Assembly: GCF_025143365.1 (NCBI RefSeq)
Contig: NZ_JALXPE010000009.1
Span: 1 to 64,000, forward strand
Source: Microbacterium sp. p3-SID336
Lineage (GTDB): Bacteria; Actinomycetota; Actinomycetes; Actinomycetales; Microbacteriaceae
Direction: 5' to 3'
DNA length: 64,000 nt
Shown: in pieces, positions 25,727-34,931 of the stretch
Position numbering within the stretch: the first letter of the stretch is position 1
Layout: every line of letters starts with the position of its first letter
Notes under the pieces: generated by a model
What the model saw: only the letters and a program-made list of their open reading frames with translations
The model's database searches: none
What the model was told of the DNA's origin: nothing
Position numbers and translations under genes: made by a program

Positions 25727-27112
25727 TCAGGCGCCGCGCAGGCGCTCCGCGAGATACGCGTGCAGGCCGTCGATCGGCACGCGCTCCTGCGCCATCGTGT
25801 CGCGGTCGCGCACCGTCACGGCGCGGTCGTCTAGCGAATCGAAGTCGACCGTGACGCAGAACGGCGTGCCGATCTCGTCCTGACGGCGGTAACGGCGGCC
25901 GATGGCACCGGCGTCGTCGAAGTCCACGGCCCACGAACCGCGCAGCGTGTCGGCCACCTCGCGCGCGAGCGGGGACAGGTTCTCGTTGCGGCTGAGCGGA
26001 AGCACCGCGGCCTTCACGGGCGCCAGACGCGGGTCGAGCTTCAGCACCGTGCGGGTGTCGGTGCCGCCCTTGGCGTTAGGCACCTGCTCCTCGACATAGG
26101 CGTCGACGAGGAAAGCCATCATGGCGCGCGTGAGGCCGAACGACGGCTCGATCACGTACGGGGTGTAGCGCTCCCCCGTGGCCTGGTCGAAGTACGTCAG
26201 GCTCTGGCCCGACGCCTCGCTGTGACTGGAGAGGTCGTAGTCGGTGCGGTTCGCGACGCCCATCAGTTCGCCCCACTCCTTGCCCGCGAAGCCGAAGCGG
26301 TACTCCACGTCGATCGTGCCGGCCGAGTAGTGCGCGCGGTCCTCTTCCGGCACGTCGAACTGCCGCATGTTCTCGGGATCGATGCCGAGGTCGATGAACC
26401 AGTTCCAGCACGCCTCGACCCAGTGGTCGAACCACTGCGGGGCTTCGGCGGGCGGGGTGAAGAACTCGATCTCCATCTGCTCGAACTCGCGCGTGCGGAA
26501 GATGAAGTTGCCCGGCGTGATCTCGTTGCGGAACGCCTTGCCGACCTGGCCGATGCCGAACGGCGGCTTCTTGCGGCTCGCGGTGAGCACGTTGGAGAAG
26601 TTCACGAAGATGCCCTGCGCGGTCTCGGGGCGCAGGTAGTAGAGGCCCGACTCGTCGTCCACGACGCCGAGGTACGTCTTGACGAGGCCGGAGAAGGCCT
26701 TCGGCTCCGTGTACTGCCCCTTCGTGCCGCAGTTCGGGCACGGCACGTCGGCCAGCCCGTTCTCGGCCTTGCGACCCTTGCGCGCCTCGAAGTCCTCGAT
26801 CAGGTTGTCGGCGCGGAAGCGCTTGTGGCACTGCAGGCACTCGACCAGCGGGTCGGTGAACGTCGCGACGTGCCCCGAGGCCTCCCACACGCGCTTGGGC
26901 AGGATGATGCTCGAGTCCAGGCCGACCATGTCTCCGCGACCGCGGACGAACGTCTGCCACCACTGCCGCCGGATGTTCTCCTTGAGCTCGGTACCGAGGG
27001 GTCCGTAGTCCCAGGCGGAACGCGAACCGCCGTAGATCTCACCCGCCTGGAAGACGAACCCGCGGTGGCGGGCGAGGGCGATGACCTTGTCAAGACGGGA
27101 CTGTTCGGCCAC
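25727..27112 (-). CDS. glyQS: Glycine-tRNA ligase, alpha2 dimeric type (461 aa)
   Basis: Class II synthetase that charges tRNA-Gly. The N-terminus is the family-specific [21 protein letters not shown] zinc knuckle CLQCHKRF pairs with CPNCG. Motif 2 contains [21 protein letters not shown] and motif 3 [13 protein letters not shown]; the C-terminal anticodon domain is complete. Single-chain alpha2 enzymes are the rule in actinobacteria. The ATG at 27112 gives the expected length. The promoter has a TAGAAT box and a hairpin in its short leader. Confidence 0.96.
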   Translation of the reverse strand: MAEQSRLDKVIALARHRGFVFQAGEIYGGSRSAWDYGPLGTELKENIRRQWWQTFVRGRGDMVGLDSSIILPKRVWEASGHVATFTDPLVECLQCHKRFRADNLIEDFEARKGRKAENGLADVPCPNCGTKGQYTEPKAFSGLVKTYLGVVDDESGLYYLRPETAQGIFVNFSNVLTASRKKPPFGIGQVGKAFRNEITPGNFIFRTREFEQMEIEFFTPPAEAPQWFDHWVEACWNWFIDLGIDPENMRQFDVPEEDRAHYSAGTIDVEYRFGFAGKEWGELMGVANRTDYDLSSHSEASGQSLTYFDQATGERYTPYVIEPSFGLTRAMMAFLVDAYVEEQVPNAKGGTDTRTVLKLDPRLAPVKAAVLPLSRNENLSPLAREVADTLRGSWAVDFDDAGAIGRRYRRQDEIGTPFCVTVDFDSLDDRAVTVRDRDTMAQERVPIDGLHAYLAERLRGA

Positions 27113-27141
27113 GGTGGCTCCAATGGTCGGATGCGGAGAAC

Positions 27142-27169
27142 GCCCGTGAGCACGGGCACCGCCATTCTA
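27142..27169 (-). promoter_or_regulatory. glyQS promoter and leader hairpin
   Basis: On the minus strand TAGAAT (27169 to 27164) is a near-consensus -10 with a start expected at about 27157. GCCCGTG-AG-CACGGGC (27142-27157) would form a 7-bp hairpin at the very 5' end of the message, possibly stabilising it. No T-box elements are visible. Confidence 0.55.
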
Positions 27170-27227
27170 TCCGTGGTCGCAGCGCGCCCCCTGGCCGCGC
27201 GGACCCCCGGAGAGTACCGTCCCACGC

Positions 27228-28697
27228 ATGAGCACCGCATCGGCACGGCCCGCCTCCCGCGACGAGGACACCCGCTTCTTCGGGCAGCCGTGGTCGCTCG
27301 TCCACATCTTCGGCGTGGAGATGTGGGAGCGGTTCAGCTTCTACGGCATGCAGGGCATCCTGCTCATCTACCTGTACTTCTCGGTCGCCCAGGGCGGTCT
27401 CGGCCTGCCGGAGTCGGTGGCGGGCGGCATCCTCGGCGCGTACGGCGGCTCCGTGTACCTGTCGACCATCCTCGGCGCCTGGCTCGCCGACCGGCTGTTC
27501 GGCTCGGAGCGGGTGCTCTTCGTCAGCGCCATCGTCATCGTCTGCGGCCACCTGGCCCTGGCGCTGCTGCCCGGGTTCGTGGGCGTCGGCGTCGGCCTCG
27601 TGCTCGTGGCTCTCGGCTCCGGAGGCCTGAAGGCCAACGCGACAGCGGTCGTCGGAACGCTCTACCGCCCGGACGACGTGCGCCGCGACGCCGGCTTCTC
27701 GCTCTTCTACCTCGGCATCAACCTCGGCGCCTTCCTCGGTCCGATCCTCACCGGGCTCCTGCAGTCGACCCTCGGCTTCCACTGGGGCTTCGGCCTCGCG
27801 GCGCTCGGCATGACCCTGGGCCTCGTGCAGTACTCGTTCGGCCGACGCGGGCTTCCCGACTCCGCCCGCGCGGTCCCGAACCCGCTCCCCCGCTCGCGCT
27901 ATCCGCTGGTCGCCGGCATCGCCGTGGGCGCGGTGCTCCTCATCGCGGTGCTCGTCCTGACCGGCGTCATCCAGGTGGGCAACCTCGCCCTCATCGTGAT
28001 CGTCATCACCGTGGTCGCCGCCATCGCCTATTTCGCCGTGATCCTCACCAGCCGCCGCATCGACGCCACCGAGCGCTCGCGGGTGTGGGGCTTCCTGCCG
28101 CTGTTCCTCACGAGCGTCGCCTTCTGGTCGCTGTACCAGCAGCAGTTCACGGTGCTGACCATCTACTCGGACAAGCGCCTCGACCGGAACCTGTTCGGCT
28201 GGGAGATGCCGGTCTCCTGGGTTCAGTCGATCAACCCGGTCTTCATCATCATCCTGTCCGGCGTCTTCGCCGCCATCTGGACGAAGCTCGGCACGCGTCA
28301 GCCGTCGACGCCGGTGAAGTTCGCGCTCGCCGCCATCATCATGGGCTCGGCGTTCCCGCTGTTCCTGCCGTTCGCGGGCGGCGGGGCGAACTCCACCCCG
28401 CTGCTGGCGATCGTCGGGATCCTCTTCGTCTTCACGGTCGCCGAGCTGCTGCTCTCTCCGGTCGGGCTCTCGGTCACGACGAAGCTCGCTCCCGCAGTGT
28501 TCCAGACGCAGATGGTGGCGCTGTTCTTCCTGTCGATCGCCCTCGGCACCGCCATCTCGGGCGAGCTCGTGCGGTTCTACGACCCGGAGAACGAGGTGCC
28601 GTTCTTCTCGATCCTCGGCGGCATCGCGATCCTCGTCGGAGTCGGGCTGCTGCTGAGCGTCAAGCCGGTGCTGCGGCTCATGCGGGGTGTGCGCTGA
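27228..28697 (+). CDS. POT-family proton-coupled peptide transporter (489 aa)
   Basis: Imports di- and tripeptides with protons. The diagnostic ExxERFxxYG motif is VEMWERFSFYGMQGILL on the first helix, and the second signature GAFLGPILTG follows near residue 165. About 14 membrane segments are predicted from hydrophobic runs, matching the DtpT-type length. Tyr and Glu residues of the PTR2 motif are intact. TACCGT lies 7 nt before the ATG, so the transcript may be leaderless. It is divergent from glyQS. Confidence 0.92.
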   Translation: MSTASARPASRDEDTRFFGQPWSLVHIFGVEMWERFSFYGMQGILLIYLYFSVAQGGLGLPESVAGGILGAYGGSVYLSTILGAWLADRLFGSERVLFVSAIVIVCGHLALALLPGFVGVGVGLVLVALGSGGLKANATAVVGTLYRPDDVRRDAGFSLFYLGINLGAFLGPILTGLLQSTLGFHWGFGLAALGMTLGLVQYSFGRRGLPDSARAVPNPLPRSRYPLVAGIAVGAVLLIAVLVLTGVIQVGNLALIVIVITVVAAIAYFAVILTSRRIDATERSRVWGFLPLFLTSVAFWSLYQQQFTVLTIYSDKRLDRNLFGWEMPVSWVQSINPVFIIILSGVFAAIWTKLGTRQPSTPVKFALAAIIMGSAFPLFLPFAGGGANSTPLLAIVGILFVFTVAELLLSPVGLSVTTKLAPAVFQTQMVALFFLSIALGTAISGELVRFYDPENEVPFFSILGGIAILVGVGLLLSVKPVLRLMRGVR

Positions 28698-28715
28698 GCC
28701 GCCGCCGGCACGCGC

Positions 28716-29405
28716 TCAGGCCGTGAAGAGGTAGCCGCGCCCCGCCTCGAACCCGGCGATCCGCAGACCGCTGCCGAGCAGCCCCTCCATCTGCGCGCGC
28801 AGACGCAGCCGCCACTCGTGCGCGGCCTCGGGGTCGGACACGCGCAGGGCCTCGATGTCGTCCGGGATCTCCAGTGTCTCGACCACGGCGTCGGCGGCCG
28901 GGGGCTTCGCGATGTCGGCCAGCGCCCACTCGACGTCGAGGCGGTCGCTCTCATCGCCCGCATCGCCGCCGCCGAAGATGCCGTACCGGTTGACGGAGTA
29001 GCCCGTGGCGCGGGCGCCGAGCACGGTCAGGAAGAAGTGCGCGTTGCGGGCGACCAGCGGGTCGAAGGTCCAGGTGATGCGGCCGACGTCGCGCGAGAAC
29101 GCCCACTGGCGCTGGTGCTCCTTGAGCTCGCGCCCCCAGCCGCGGCCGCGGTACTCGGGCAGCAGCGCCGTGATGTGCGAGTGCATCGCGCGCCGCGCCG
29201 GCTCCCCGAAGAACGCGATGGACGCGCCCACCATGCGTTCGTCGTCGCCCTCGCCGTCGAAGAAGCCGACGACGTAGTTGCCCGACTGCTGCAGGGCGCG
29301 CAGGGTCCCGGCATCCACCACGCGCTGCGGACCCCGGATGGAGTCGAGCAGGCCCTGCGCGTCGAGGATGAGTTCAACGGTGTCCAGATCGCGGATGGTT
29401 CGCAC
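28716..29405 (-). CDS. GNAT-superfamily acetyltransferase, COG3375-like (229 aa)
   Basis: Cytosolic protein with the acyl-CoA loop LLPEYRGRGWGRELKEHQRQ (RGRGWG in place of Q/RxxGxG/A) and the conserved block ITWTFDPLVARNAHFF characteristic of COG3375 predicted acetyltransferases. Substrate unknown. The GTG at 29405 is used; CAGACT sits 6 nt before it, as at hemQ. The gene converges with the peptide transporter at 18-bp spacing, with no clear terminator. Confidence 0.82.
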   Translation of the reverse strand: MRTIRDLDTVELILDAQGLLDSIRGPQRVVDAGTLRALQQSGNYVVGFFDGEGDDERMVGASIAFFGEPARRAMHSHITALLPEYRGRGWGRELKEHQRQWAFSRDVGRITWTFDPLVARNAHFFLTVLGARATGYSVNRYGIFGGGDAGDESDRLDVEWALADIAKPPAADAVVETLEIPDDIEALRVSDPEAAHEWRLRLRAQMEGLLGSGLRIAGFEAGRGYLFTA

Positions 29406-29490
29406 GGACCCAGTCTGCCCCTCCTCCCCCGGTTCGCGGAAACCGTGCCCCGGTCAGGGGGACGGCCTCTGCGGTGCGGCCCCGGCGAGC

Positions 29491-30111
29491 TCACCGGTGC
29501 GGGAACGCCTCGCCACCCCCCGCGGCCAGGGCCTCCGCGACGATCCCCAGGTGATCCTCCGCCATCTCTGTGCGCATCGGCGGCAGGATCCCGTCCCAGA
29601 ACGCGAGCACCGCGCCGCGACCCTGCATCATGCCGGCCGGACGAGCCAGGGCCCACATGTGCATGTGCGCCGACCCGTCGTTCCAGCGACCGAAGTGACA
29701 GCGCGCGACACCGGGGATGCTCTTGACGGCCTCCGACACGCGCTGCATCAACGGTCCGAGAGCGGCCAGCACGTCCTGCGGGGCGTTCTCCAGGAGCCAG
29801 TGCTCACGCGGCGCGACACCGCCGATGAAGGGCAGGCCGCCGACCTCCCACCCCGCACGAACCTGCCAGAGCTCGTCATGCCAGATGGTGTGCACGCTGG
29901 GGCCGCAGTGACCGCATTCCTCGGGATCCACTTCTCCGACGCGCGGCTTCTCGGGCACGAGCATCGGTTCGAGAGGCCGCATCGTGACGCTGTCGAAGGC
30001 GCCGGGCAGCCCCTCTGCGATCGCCGAGGCATCGAGGATCTCGCCGATCGGGAGCAGGCGGTGGTACGCGGAATCGGCGGGATGCTGCGCGGGCGCGCTG
30101 TCGTCGGTCAT
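29491..30111 (-). CDS. HIT-like (histidine-triad superfamily) protein (206 aa)
   Basis: A Cys pair CGHC at 66-69 near SVHTIWHDELWQV, and a C-terminal GSAHMHMWALAR, place it among HIT/GalT-like nucleotide hydrolases or transferases. The triad reads His149-Met-His151-Met-Trp153, so the third His is replaced by Trp while the middle His, normally the nucleophile, remains. Substrate unknown. The ATG at 30111 is where homology begins; the longer frame upstream is antisense to the MFS gene. The two genes are divergent over 55 bp. Confidence 0.78.
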   Translation of the reverse strand: MTDDSAPAQHPADSAYHRLLPIGEILDASAIAEGLPGAFDSVTMRPLEPMLVPEKPRVGEVDPEECGHCGPSVHTIWHDELWQVRAGWEVGGLPFIGGVAPREHWLLENAPQDVLAALGPLMQRVSEAVKSIPGVARCHFGRWNDGSAHMHMWALARPAGMMQGRGAVLAFWDGILPPMRTEMAEDHLGIVAEALAAGGGEAFPHR

Positions 30112-30166
30112 CGCGCCATGAAACCACACCGGCGCCGCACCCGCGGAACGCCGATAGCCTTGACCG

Positions 30167-31609
30167 GTGGGTGCGAGCGACGACAGAGCCAGGAAGCGGC
30201 TCTCCCGCACCCCTCCCCGCTGGGCGATCATCGCCGTGCTGGCCTTCGCCGGCCTGTGCTCCTCGTTCATGTTCACGCTGGTGGTGCCGCTGCAGGCGGA
30301 GCTGCCGCAGCTGCTGAACGCCTCCCGCGAGGACACCAGCTGGGTCGTCACCATCACCCTGCTCGTCGCCGCCGTCGCCACCCCGATCTCCGGGCGCCTG
30401 GGCGACATGTACGGCAAGCGCCGCGTCGTGATCGTGCTGCTCGCGATCCTCGTCCTCGGCTCCGTGATCGCCGCCGTGTCCGGGTCCATCGTCGGGGTCG
30501 TCATCGGCCGGGCGCTGCAGGGGGCCGTCACGGGGGTGGTGCCGCTGGGCATCGCGATCATGCGCGACGTGCTGTCACCGGAGCGCCTCGGCACGGCCGT
30601 CGCCCTGATGAGCGCGACCATGGGCGTCGGCGGCGCGATCGGCATGCCCGTCGCGGCACTGCTCGCCGAGAACGCCGACTGGCACATGCTGTTCTGGCTG
30701 GCGGCCGGCCTCGGCGTCCTCGGACTCGTCCTCGTGCTCGCGGTGGTCCCCGAAGACGTGCTCCGCTCGCCCGGGCGCCTTGACGTGCTCGGTGCGGTGG
30801 GACTCGCGACCGGCCTCACCGGGCTGCTGCTCTTCGTCTCCCGCGGCGCCGAGTGGGGCTGGACGGCGCCGCTGACCCTGGCGTGCGTGATCGGCGGCGT
30901 CGCGGTCCTGCTGGTCTGGGGCTGGTATCAGCTGCGCACGAAGGATCCGCTGCTCGACCTGCGGGTCGCCGCGCGCCCCGCAGTGCTGTTCACGAACATC
31001 GCCGCGATCGGGATGGGCTTCGCCCTGTTCGCCTCGAACGTCACGTTCCCGCAGCTGCTGGAGATGCCCGCCGGGACCGGAGCCGGATTCGGGCTCGACA
31101 TGGTGGCGGCCTCGCTCGTCATCATGCCCGCGGGACTCGTGATGATGGTGATCTCGCCGCTGTCCGGCTGGCTGGAGCGCACCGTGGGCCCGCGTCCGCT
31201 GTTCACGGTCGGCGCGATCGCGATCGTGCTCGCCTACGTCTTCGTGCTGCTGTGGTCGACCGCGGTGTGGCACATCTTCGTCGCCAACATCTTCATCGGG
31301 ATCGGCATCGGCTTCACGTTCGCGGCGATGCCGATGATCATCATGCGGGCCGTCCCCGCGAACGAGACGGGCGCCTCGAACGGACTCAACGCGCTGTTCC
31401 GCTCCGTCGGCACCTCGACGGCCTCGGCCGTGATGGGCGGGGTGCTCGCGGCGATGAGCGTCGACGTCGGCGGCGTGGCCGTGCCGACCAGGGCCGCCTT
31501 CGAGGTGTGCTTCTGGCTCGCGATCGCGGCCGGCATCGTGGCCGTCATCCTGTCGCTGTTCATCCCGCGACGCCGCAGCACGGAGCAGCACCCCTCGCTC
31601 CCCGGGTGA
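30167..31609 (+). CDS. MFS efflux transporter, drug:H+ antiporter-2 type (480 aa)
   Basis: About 14 hydrophobic spans. Motif A appears as GRLGDMYGKRRVV (residues about 79-91) and motif C-like glycines in GVGGAIGMPVAALL, the pattern of EmrB/QacA-type exporters. Substrate is unknown. The GTG start at 30167 is preceded at 6 nt by TAGCCT, so the mRNA is probably leaderless. It shares its promoter region with the divergent HIT-like gene. Confidence 0.88.
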   Translation: MGASDDRARKRLSRTPPRWAIIAVLAFAGLCSSFMFTLVVPLQAELPQLLNASREDTSWVVTITLLVAAVATPISGRLGDMYGKRRVVIVLLAILVLGSVIAAVSGSIVGVVIGRALQGAVTGVVPLGIAIMRDVLSPERLGTAVALMSATMGVGGAIGMPVAALLAENADWHMLFWLAAGLGVLGLVLVLAVVPEDVLRSPGRLDVLGAVGLATGLTGLLLFVSRGAEWGWTAPLTLACVIGGVAVLLVWGWYQLRTKDPLLDLRVAARPAVLFTNIAAIGMGFALFASNVTFPQLLEMPAGTGAGFGLDMVAASLVIMPAGLVMMVISPLSGWLERTVGPRPLFTVGAIAIVLAYVFVLLWSTAVWHIFVANIFIGIGIGFTFAAMPMIIMRAVPANETGASNGLNALFRSVGTSTASAVMGGVLAAMSVDVGGVAVPTRAAFEVCFWLAIAAGIVAVILSLFIPRRRSTEQHPSLPG

Positions 31610-31614
31610 TGCCC

Positions 31615-31688
31615 CGCGGCGTCGCACCCGCGGCGTCGCACCCGCGCGGTTCGCACCTCCGCCACGTCGCACCGGCACGGTTTCGCAC
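31615..31688 (+). repeat. Quasi-periodic TCGCAC repeats between converging genes
   Basis: A perfect 14-bp tandem repeat CGCGGCGTCGCACC occupies 31615-31642. TCGCAC recurs at 31622, 31636, 31651, 31667 and 31683, spaced 14-16 bp. The 173-bp gap has no gene. The units are too short and uneven for a CRISPR array. Confidence 0.6.
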
Positions 31689-31782
31689 TTTCGCGCCCTC
31701 GTCGCAAAGACGTCGCGACGGCGTGCGTGCTCTTGCGGATCTGCGACCTGGGGCGGCGGAGGAGCTGGCCGACGCGGCGAGG

Positions 31783-32745
31783 TCAGTGCGTGTACTCCAT
31801 CAGTTCGACGCCGAGCACCCGGAACGCGTCGTGCGCGCGCAGGCGGTGCGTGATGGAGAGGTCGTCGAAGCACACCACGAGCGCGTAGCCCACCCCGGCG
31901 CGCGGACCCGCGAGCACGCCGGCCTCGGCCCGCACGCCCCGGTCTCGACCCGTCTTGTTCACGAACAGCAGCCCGTGCGCGTCGTGGTCGTGCGCGAACG
32001 GGTCGAGCCCGGTCGCGGACGCCACGAGGCTCAGGTCCTGGTTCAGGCTCAGCCACTCCGCCACCTGGGCGCTCACCGCGGCATCGACCACCTGCGAGTT
32101 CACGAGGGCGGAGAACAGCCCGGCGAACTCCCGTGCCGACCCCACCGCCACCTGCGGCGCGTCGTCCGGGCCGCGGCGGTCGCGGAACCGGTCGAGCAGA
32201 GCCGTGCGGCGCAGGCCGAGCCCTTCGATCCGCTGACGCACGCGGTCGTGCCCGACCTTCTCCAGCAGGATGTTGACCGCGATGGGGTCGCCCGCGGTGG
32301 CGGCCAGCACGGCGAGGTCCTCCAGCGGCAGCGCCGGCGCACGGAGATGGCGCCACAGCCCCGAGGTCTCCACCGCGTCGACGCTCGTGCGCTCCACGAT
32401 CTCGAGCGGATCCAGCGCGCCCGACGCGAAACCCGCGGCGACCTCGATCAGCAGCGGCACGACGCCGAGCCCCGCGACGGGCATCGTCACGTGGTCGTCG
32501 CCCGCGAGGACATGCACGTGCGAGTCGAGGTCGACGACGTGCACGGAGACCTGGGCACCCGCGTCGGCCAGGCCCTCCAGCGCCTTCAGTGTTGCGGTGA
32601 AGGAGCGGCGTCCGACCGCGGCCCTGCGGGGAAGCCGACGGCTGGTGCGCTGCGAACGGCGGGCGTTCGACGCCTCGGGCGCGCCTCCCATCGGCTCGGG
32701 GACCGAGGGGTTTCGGAACCCATCGCCAGGCTCGAGAGCGGCCAC
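31783..32745 (-). CDS. Class A beta-lactamase-like protein lacking the catalytic SxxK (320 aa)
   Basis: A basic N-terminal 50 residues precede a class A beta-lactamase-like fold. Where family members read a Ser-x-x-Lys motif, this protein has VAGLGVVP, so both Ser and Lys are absent. The SDN region reads GDPIAVN. Only the third motif, NKTGRDRGVRAEAGVL (KTG), is intact. It is therefore unlikely to hydrolyse beta-lactams and may be a binding or regulatory relative. No signal peptide is clear. GTG at 32745 has AAGGA 6 nt upstream. Confidence 0.75.
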   Translation of the reverse strand: MAALEPGDGFRNPSVPEPMGGAPEASNARRSQRTSRRLPRRAAVGRRSFTATLKALEGLADAGAQVSVHVVDLDSHVHVLAGDDHVTMPVAGLGVVPLLIEVAAGFASGALDPLEIVERTSVDAVETSGLWRHLRAPALPLEDLAVLAATAGDPIAVNILLEKVGHDRVRQRIEGLGLRRTALLDRFRDRRGPDDAPQVAVGSAREFAGLFSALVNSQVVDAAVSAQVAEWLSLNQDLSLVASATGLDPFAHDHDAHGLLFVNKTGRDRGVRAEAGVLAGPRAGVGYALVVCFDDLSITHRLRAHDAFRVLGVELMEYTH

Positions 32746-32856
32746 GCGTGATCCTTCGGGAGGGGGTTGATCGGCATGCCGAGGGGAGGCGCTCCCCAGC
32801 GGCAGGGATATCGTAACCCCACCGCCGGGGCTGGCCTCACAGCGTCCGGCGAATGG

Positions 32857-34821
32857 TCACCAGATGGTCACCCGGGAGGCGGCAGGCAGCCAGAGCGCGT
32901 CGCTCTCGGTCACCTCGAAGGCCTCGTAGAACGCGTCGATGTTGCGCACGATCTGGTTGCAGCGGAACTCGTTCGGCGAGTGCGGGTCGATCGTCAGCAG
33001 TCGCAGCGTCTCGGCCTCGCGGCTCTTCTGCTGCCACACCTGCGCCCACGACAGCAGCAGCCGCTGCACGCCCGTGTAGCCGTCGATCACCGGAGCCTCC
33101 GCGCCGCCCAGCGAGAGCTCGTACGCCTTCAGCGCGATGCCGAGCCCGCCGAGGTCGCCGATGTTCTCGCCGATCGTGAGGGCGCCGTTCACGTGGTGCT
33201 CCGCGTCGAGCCCCTCCGGAACCAGCGCGTCGTACTGCGCGATGAGCTCCTTGGTGCGCTCCTCGAAGGCCGCGCGGTCGGCGTCGGTCCACCAGTCCTG
33301 CAGGCGTCCATCCCCGTCGTAGCGGCTGCCCTGGTCGTCGAAGCCGTGTCCGATCTCATGACCGATCACCGCACCGATGCCGCCGTAGTTCGCCGCCGCG
33401 TCACGCCCCGCATCGAAGAACGGGTACTGCAGGATGGCCGCGGGGAACACGATCTCGTTCATCAGCGGGTTGTAGTACGCGTTGACGGTCTGCGGCGGCA
33501 TGTACCACTCGGTGCGGTCGATCGGCTTCCCGACCTTCGCGACGTTGCGGTCGTGCTCGAAGATCGCGGCCCGGCGCACGTTGCCGAGCAGGTCCGCGCG
33601 GTCGATCTCGAGGGTGGAGTAGTCGCGCCAGACCTCGGGGTGGCCGATCTTCGGCGTGAACGCCTCGAGCTTGGCCAGAGCGCGCTGCCGGGTCTCCGCG
33701 GTCATCCACTCCAGCTTCTCGATGCTCTGTCGGTACGCCTCGATGAGGTTCGCCACGAGCTCGTCCATCGCGGCCTTCGCCGTCGGCGGGTAGTGCCGCT
33801 CGACGTAGACCTTCCCGATCGCCTCGCCCAGCGCGCCCTCGGTGACCGAGACGCCGCGCTTCCAGCGCTCCCTGATCGTGGGCACGCCCGTGAGCTCGGT
33901 GCCGTAGAACGAGAAGTTCTCCTGCACGATCTCGTCGGTGAGGTAGGGGGCAGCCGCGTGGACGACCTGGGCGCGCAGCCACGCCTTCCAGTCGTCCAGG
34001 CGCTCGGCGGTGAGCAGGGCGCCGAGGCCCTCCAGGAAGCTGGGCTGGTAGACGACGGCCTCGGCGAACGCCTCGGGGTGAGCGGGAGCCACGGCATCCC
34101 GCCAGGGCGCGAGGTCGACGCCCGCGAGCTGCTGGATCTCCTCCCAGCTCTTCAGGTTGTAGGTGGCGACGGCGTCGCGGCTCTTCACGTTGTCCCAGTG
34201 GTGGCCGGCGAGCTCGGTCTCCAGCGCGATCGCGCGGTCGGCCTGGGCAGCGGCGTCCGACACCCCGGTGAGATCGAACAGTCGCTCCAGGTGCGCGCGG
34301 TACGCGGCCCGTGTGCCCTCGAACGTGTCGAGGCGGAAGTAGCTCTCGTCGGGCAGCGACAACCCCGCCTGCACGAGGAAGGGCACGTAGCGCTCCGGGT
34401 TGCCGGGGTCGGGCTCGATGTACAGCCCGATGAGGTGCGCGCGACCGTCGCGGTCATAGGCGCCCACCGTGCGGAGGAACGCGGGGATGCCGTCGATCGC
34501 GTCGATCTCGGCCAGCGTCTCCGCGAGCGGGGTCACCCCGGCCGCCGCGATCCGCTCGGTGTCCATGAAGCTCGCGAACAGGCCGCCGATCTTCCCGGCG
34601 AGCGTGCCCTCCTCGGCGCTCTGCGACTCCTCGATGATCGCGCGCACGTCCTTCTCGGCCTGCTCGGCGAGGAGGTGGAACGACCCCCACCGCGCCTTGT
34701 CGCCGGGGATCTCGGTGCGGTCGATCCAGGCGCCGTTCACGTGGCGGTACAGGTCGTCCTGCGGGCGGATGTCGGAGCTGAACTCATCGAGGGCGAGGCC
34801 CACCGGAAGCACGTCGGTCAT
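32857..34821 (-). CDS. M13-family zinc metallopeptidase (neprilysin-like, 654 aa)
   Basis: Zinc ligands His488 and His492 with catalytic Glu489 lie in VIGHEIGHGFDDQG, and the third ligand Glu552 in GENIGDLGGL. The N-terminal DLYRHVNGAWIDRTEIP and NAYYNPLMNEIVFPAAIL blocks are family signatures, and the chain ends in the usual Trp. No signal peptide or membrane anchor is present, so it is probably cytoplasmic, as in other bacterial PepO-type enzymes that cut oligopeptides. TAGGCT lies 7 nt before the ATG at 34821. Divergent from the MATE gene. Confidence 0.94.
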   Translation of the reverse strand: MTDVLPVGLALDEFSSDIRPQDDLYRHVNGAWIDRTEIPGDKARWGSFHLLAEQAEKDVRAIIEESQSAEEGTLAGKIGGLFASFMDTERIAAAGVTPLAETLAEIDAIDGIPAFLRTVGAYDRDGRAHLIGLYIEPDPGNPERYVPFLVQAGLSLPDESYFRLDTFEGTRAAYRAHLERLFDLTGVSDAAAQADRAIALETELAGHHWDNVKSRDAVATYNLKSWEEIQQLAGVDLAPWRDAVAPAHPEAFAEAVVYQPSFLEGLGALLTAERLDDWKAWLRAQVVHAAAPYLTDEIVQENFSFYGTELTGVPTIRERWKRGVSVTEGALGEAIGKVYVERHYPPTAKAAMDELVANLIEAYRQSIEKLEWMTAETRQRALAKLEAFTPKIGHPEVWRDYSTLEIDRADLLGNVRRAAIFEHDRNVAKVGKPIDRTEWYMPPQTVNAYYNPLMNEIVFPAAILQYPFFDAGRDAAANYGGIGAVIGHEIGHGFDDQGSRYDGDGRLQDWWTDADRAAFEERTKELIAQYDALVPEGLDAEHHVNGALTIGENIGDLGGLGIALKAYELSLGGAEAPVIDGYTGVQRLLLSWAQVWQQKSREAETLRLLTIDPHSPNEFRCNQIVRNIDAFYEAFEVTESDALWLPAASRVTIW

Positions 34822-34931
34822 ACGCTCCAGCCTAGGACGGGGGTCCCCCACGCTGTCCAGGATGCGACGCGCGTCGACATCGTGCGGGCGGCACGGCCGG
34901 CGGTGTCGGCGGGAGGTCATAGGCTCGGAGG

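Noticed and set aside
27113..27227. T-box riboswitch upstream of glyQS
   Set aside because: The leader is only about 45 nt, with no specifier loop, T-box sequence or terminator; only a simple 7-bp hairpin is present.
31615..31722. CRISPR-like array in the TCGCAC repeats
   Set aside because: Units are 6-14 bp with 14-16 bp period; there are no 25-37 bp repeats, no unique spacers and no cas genes.
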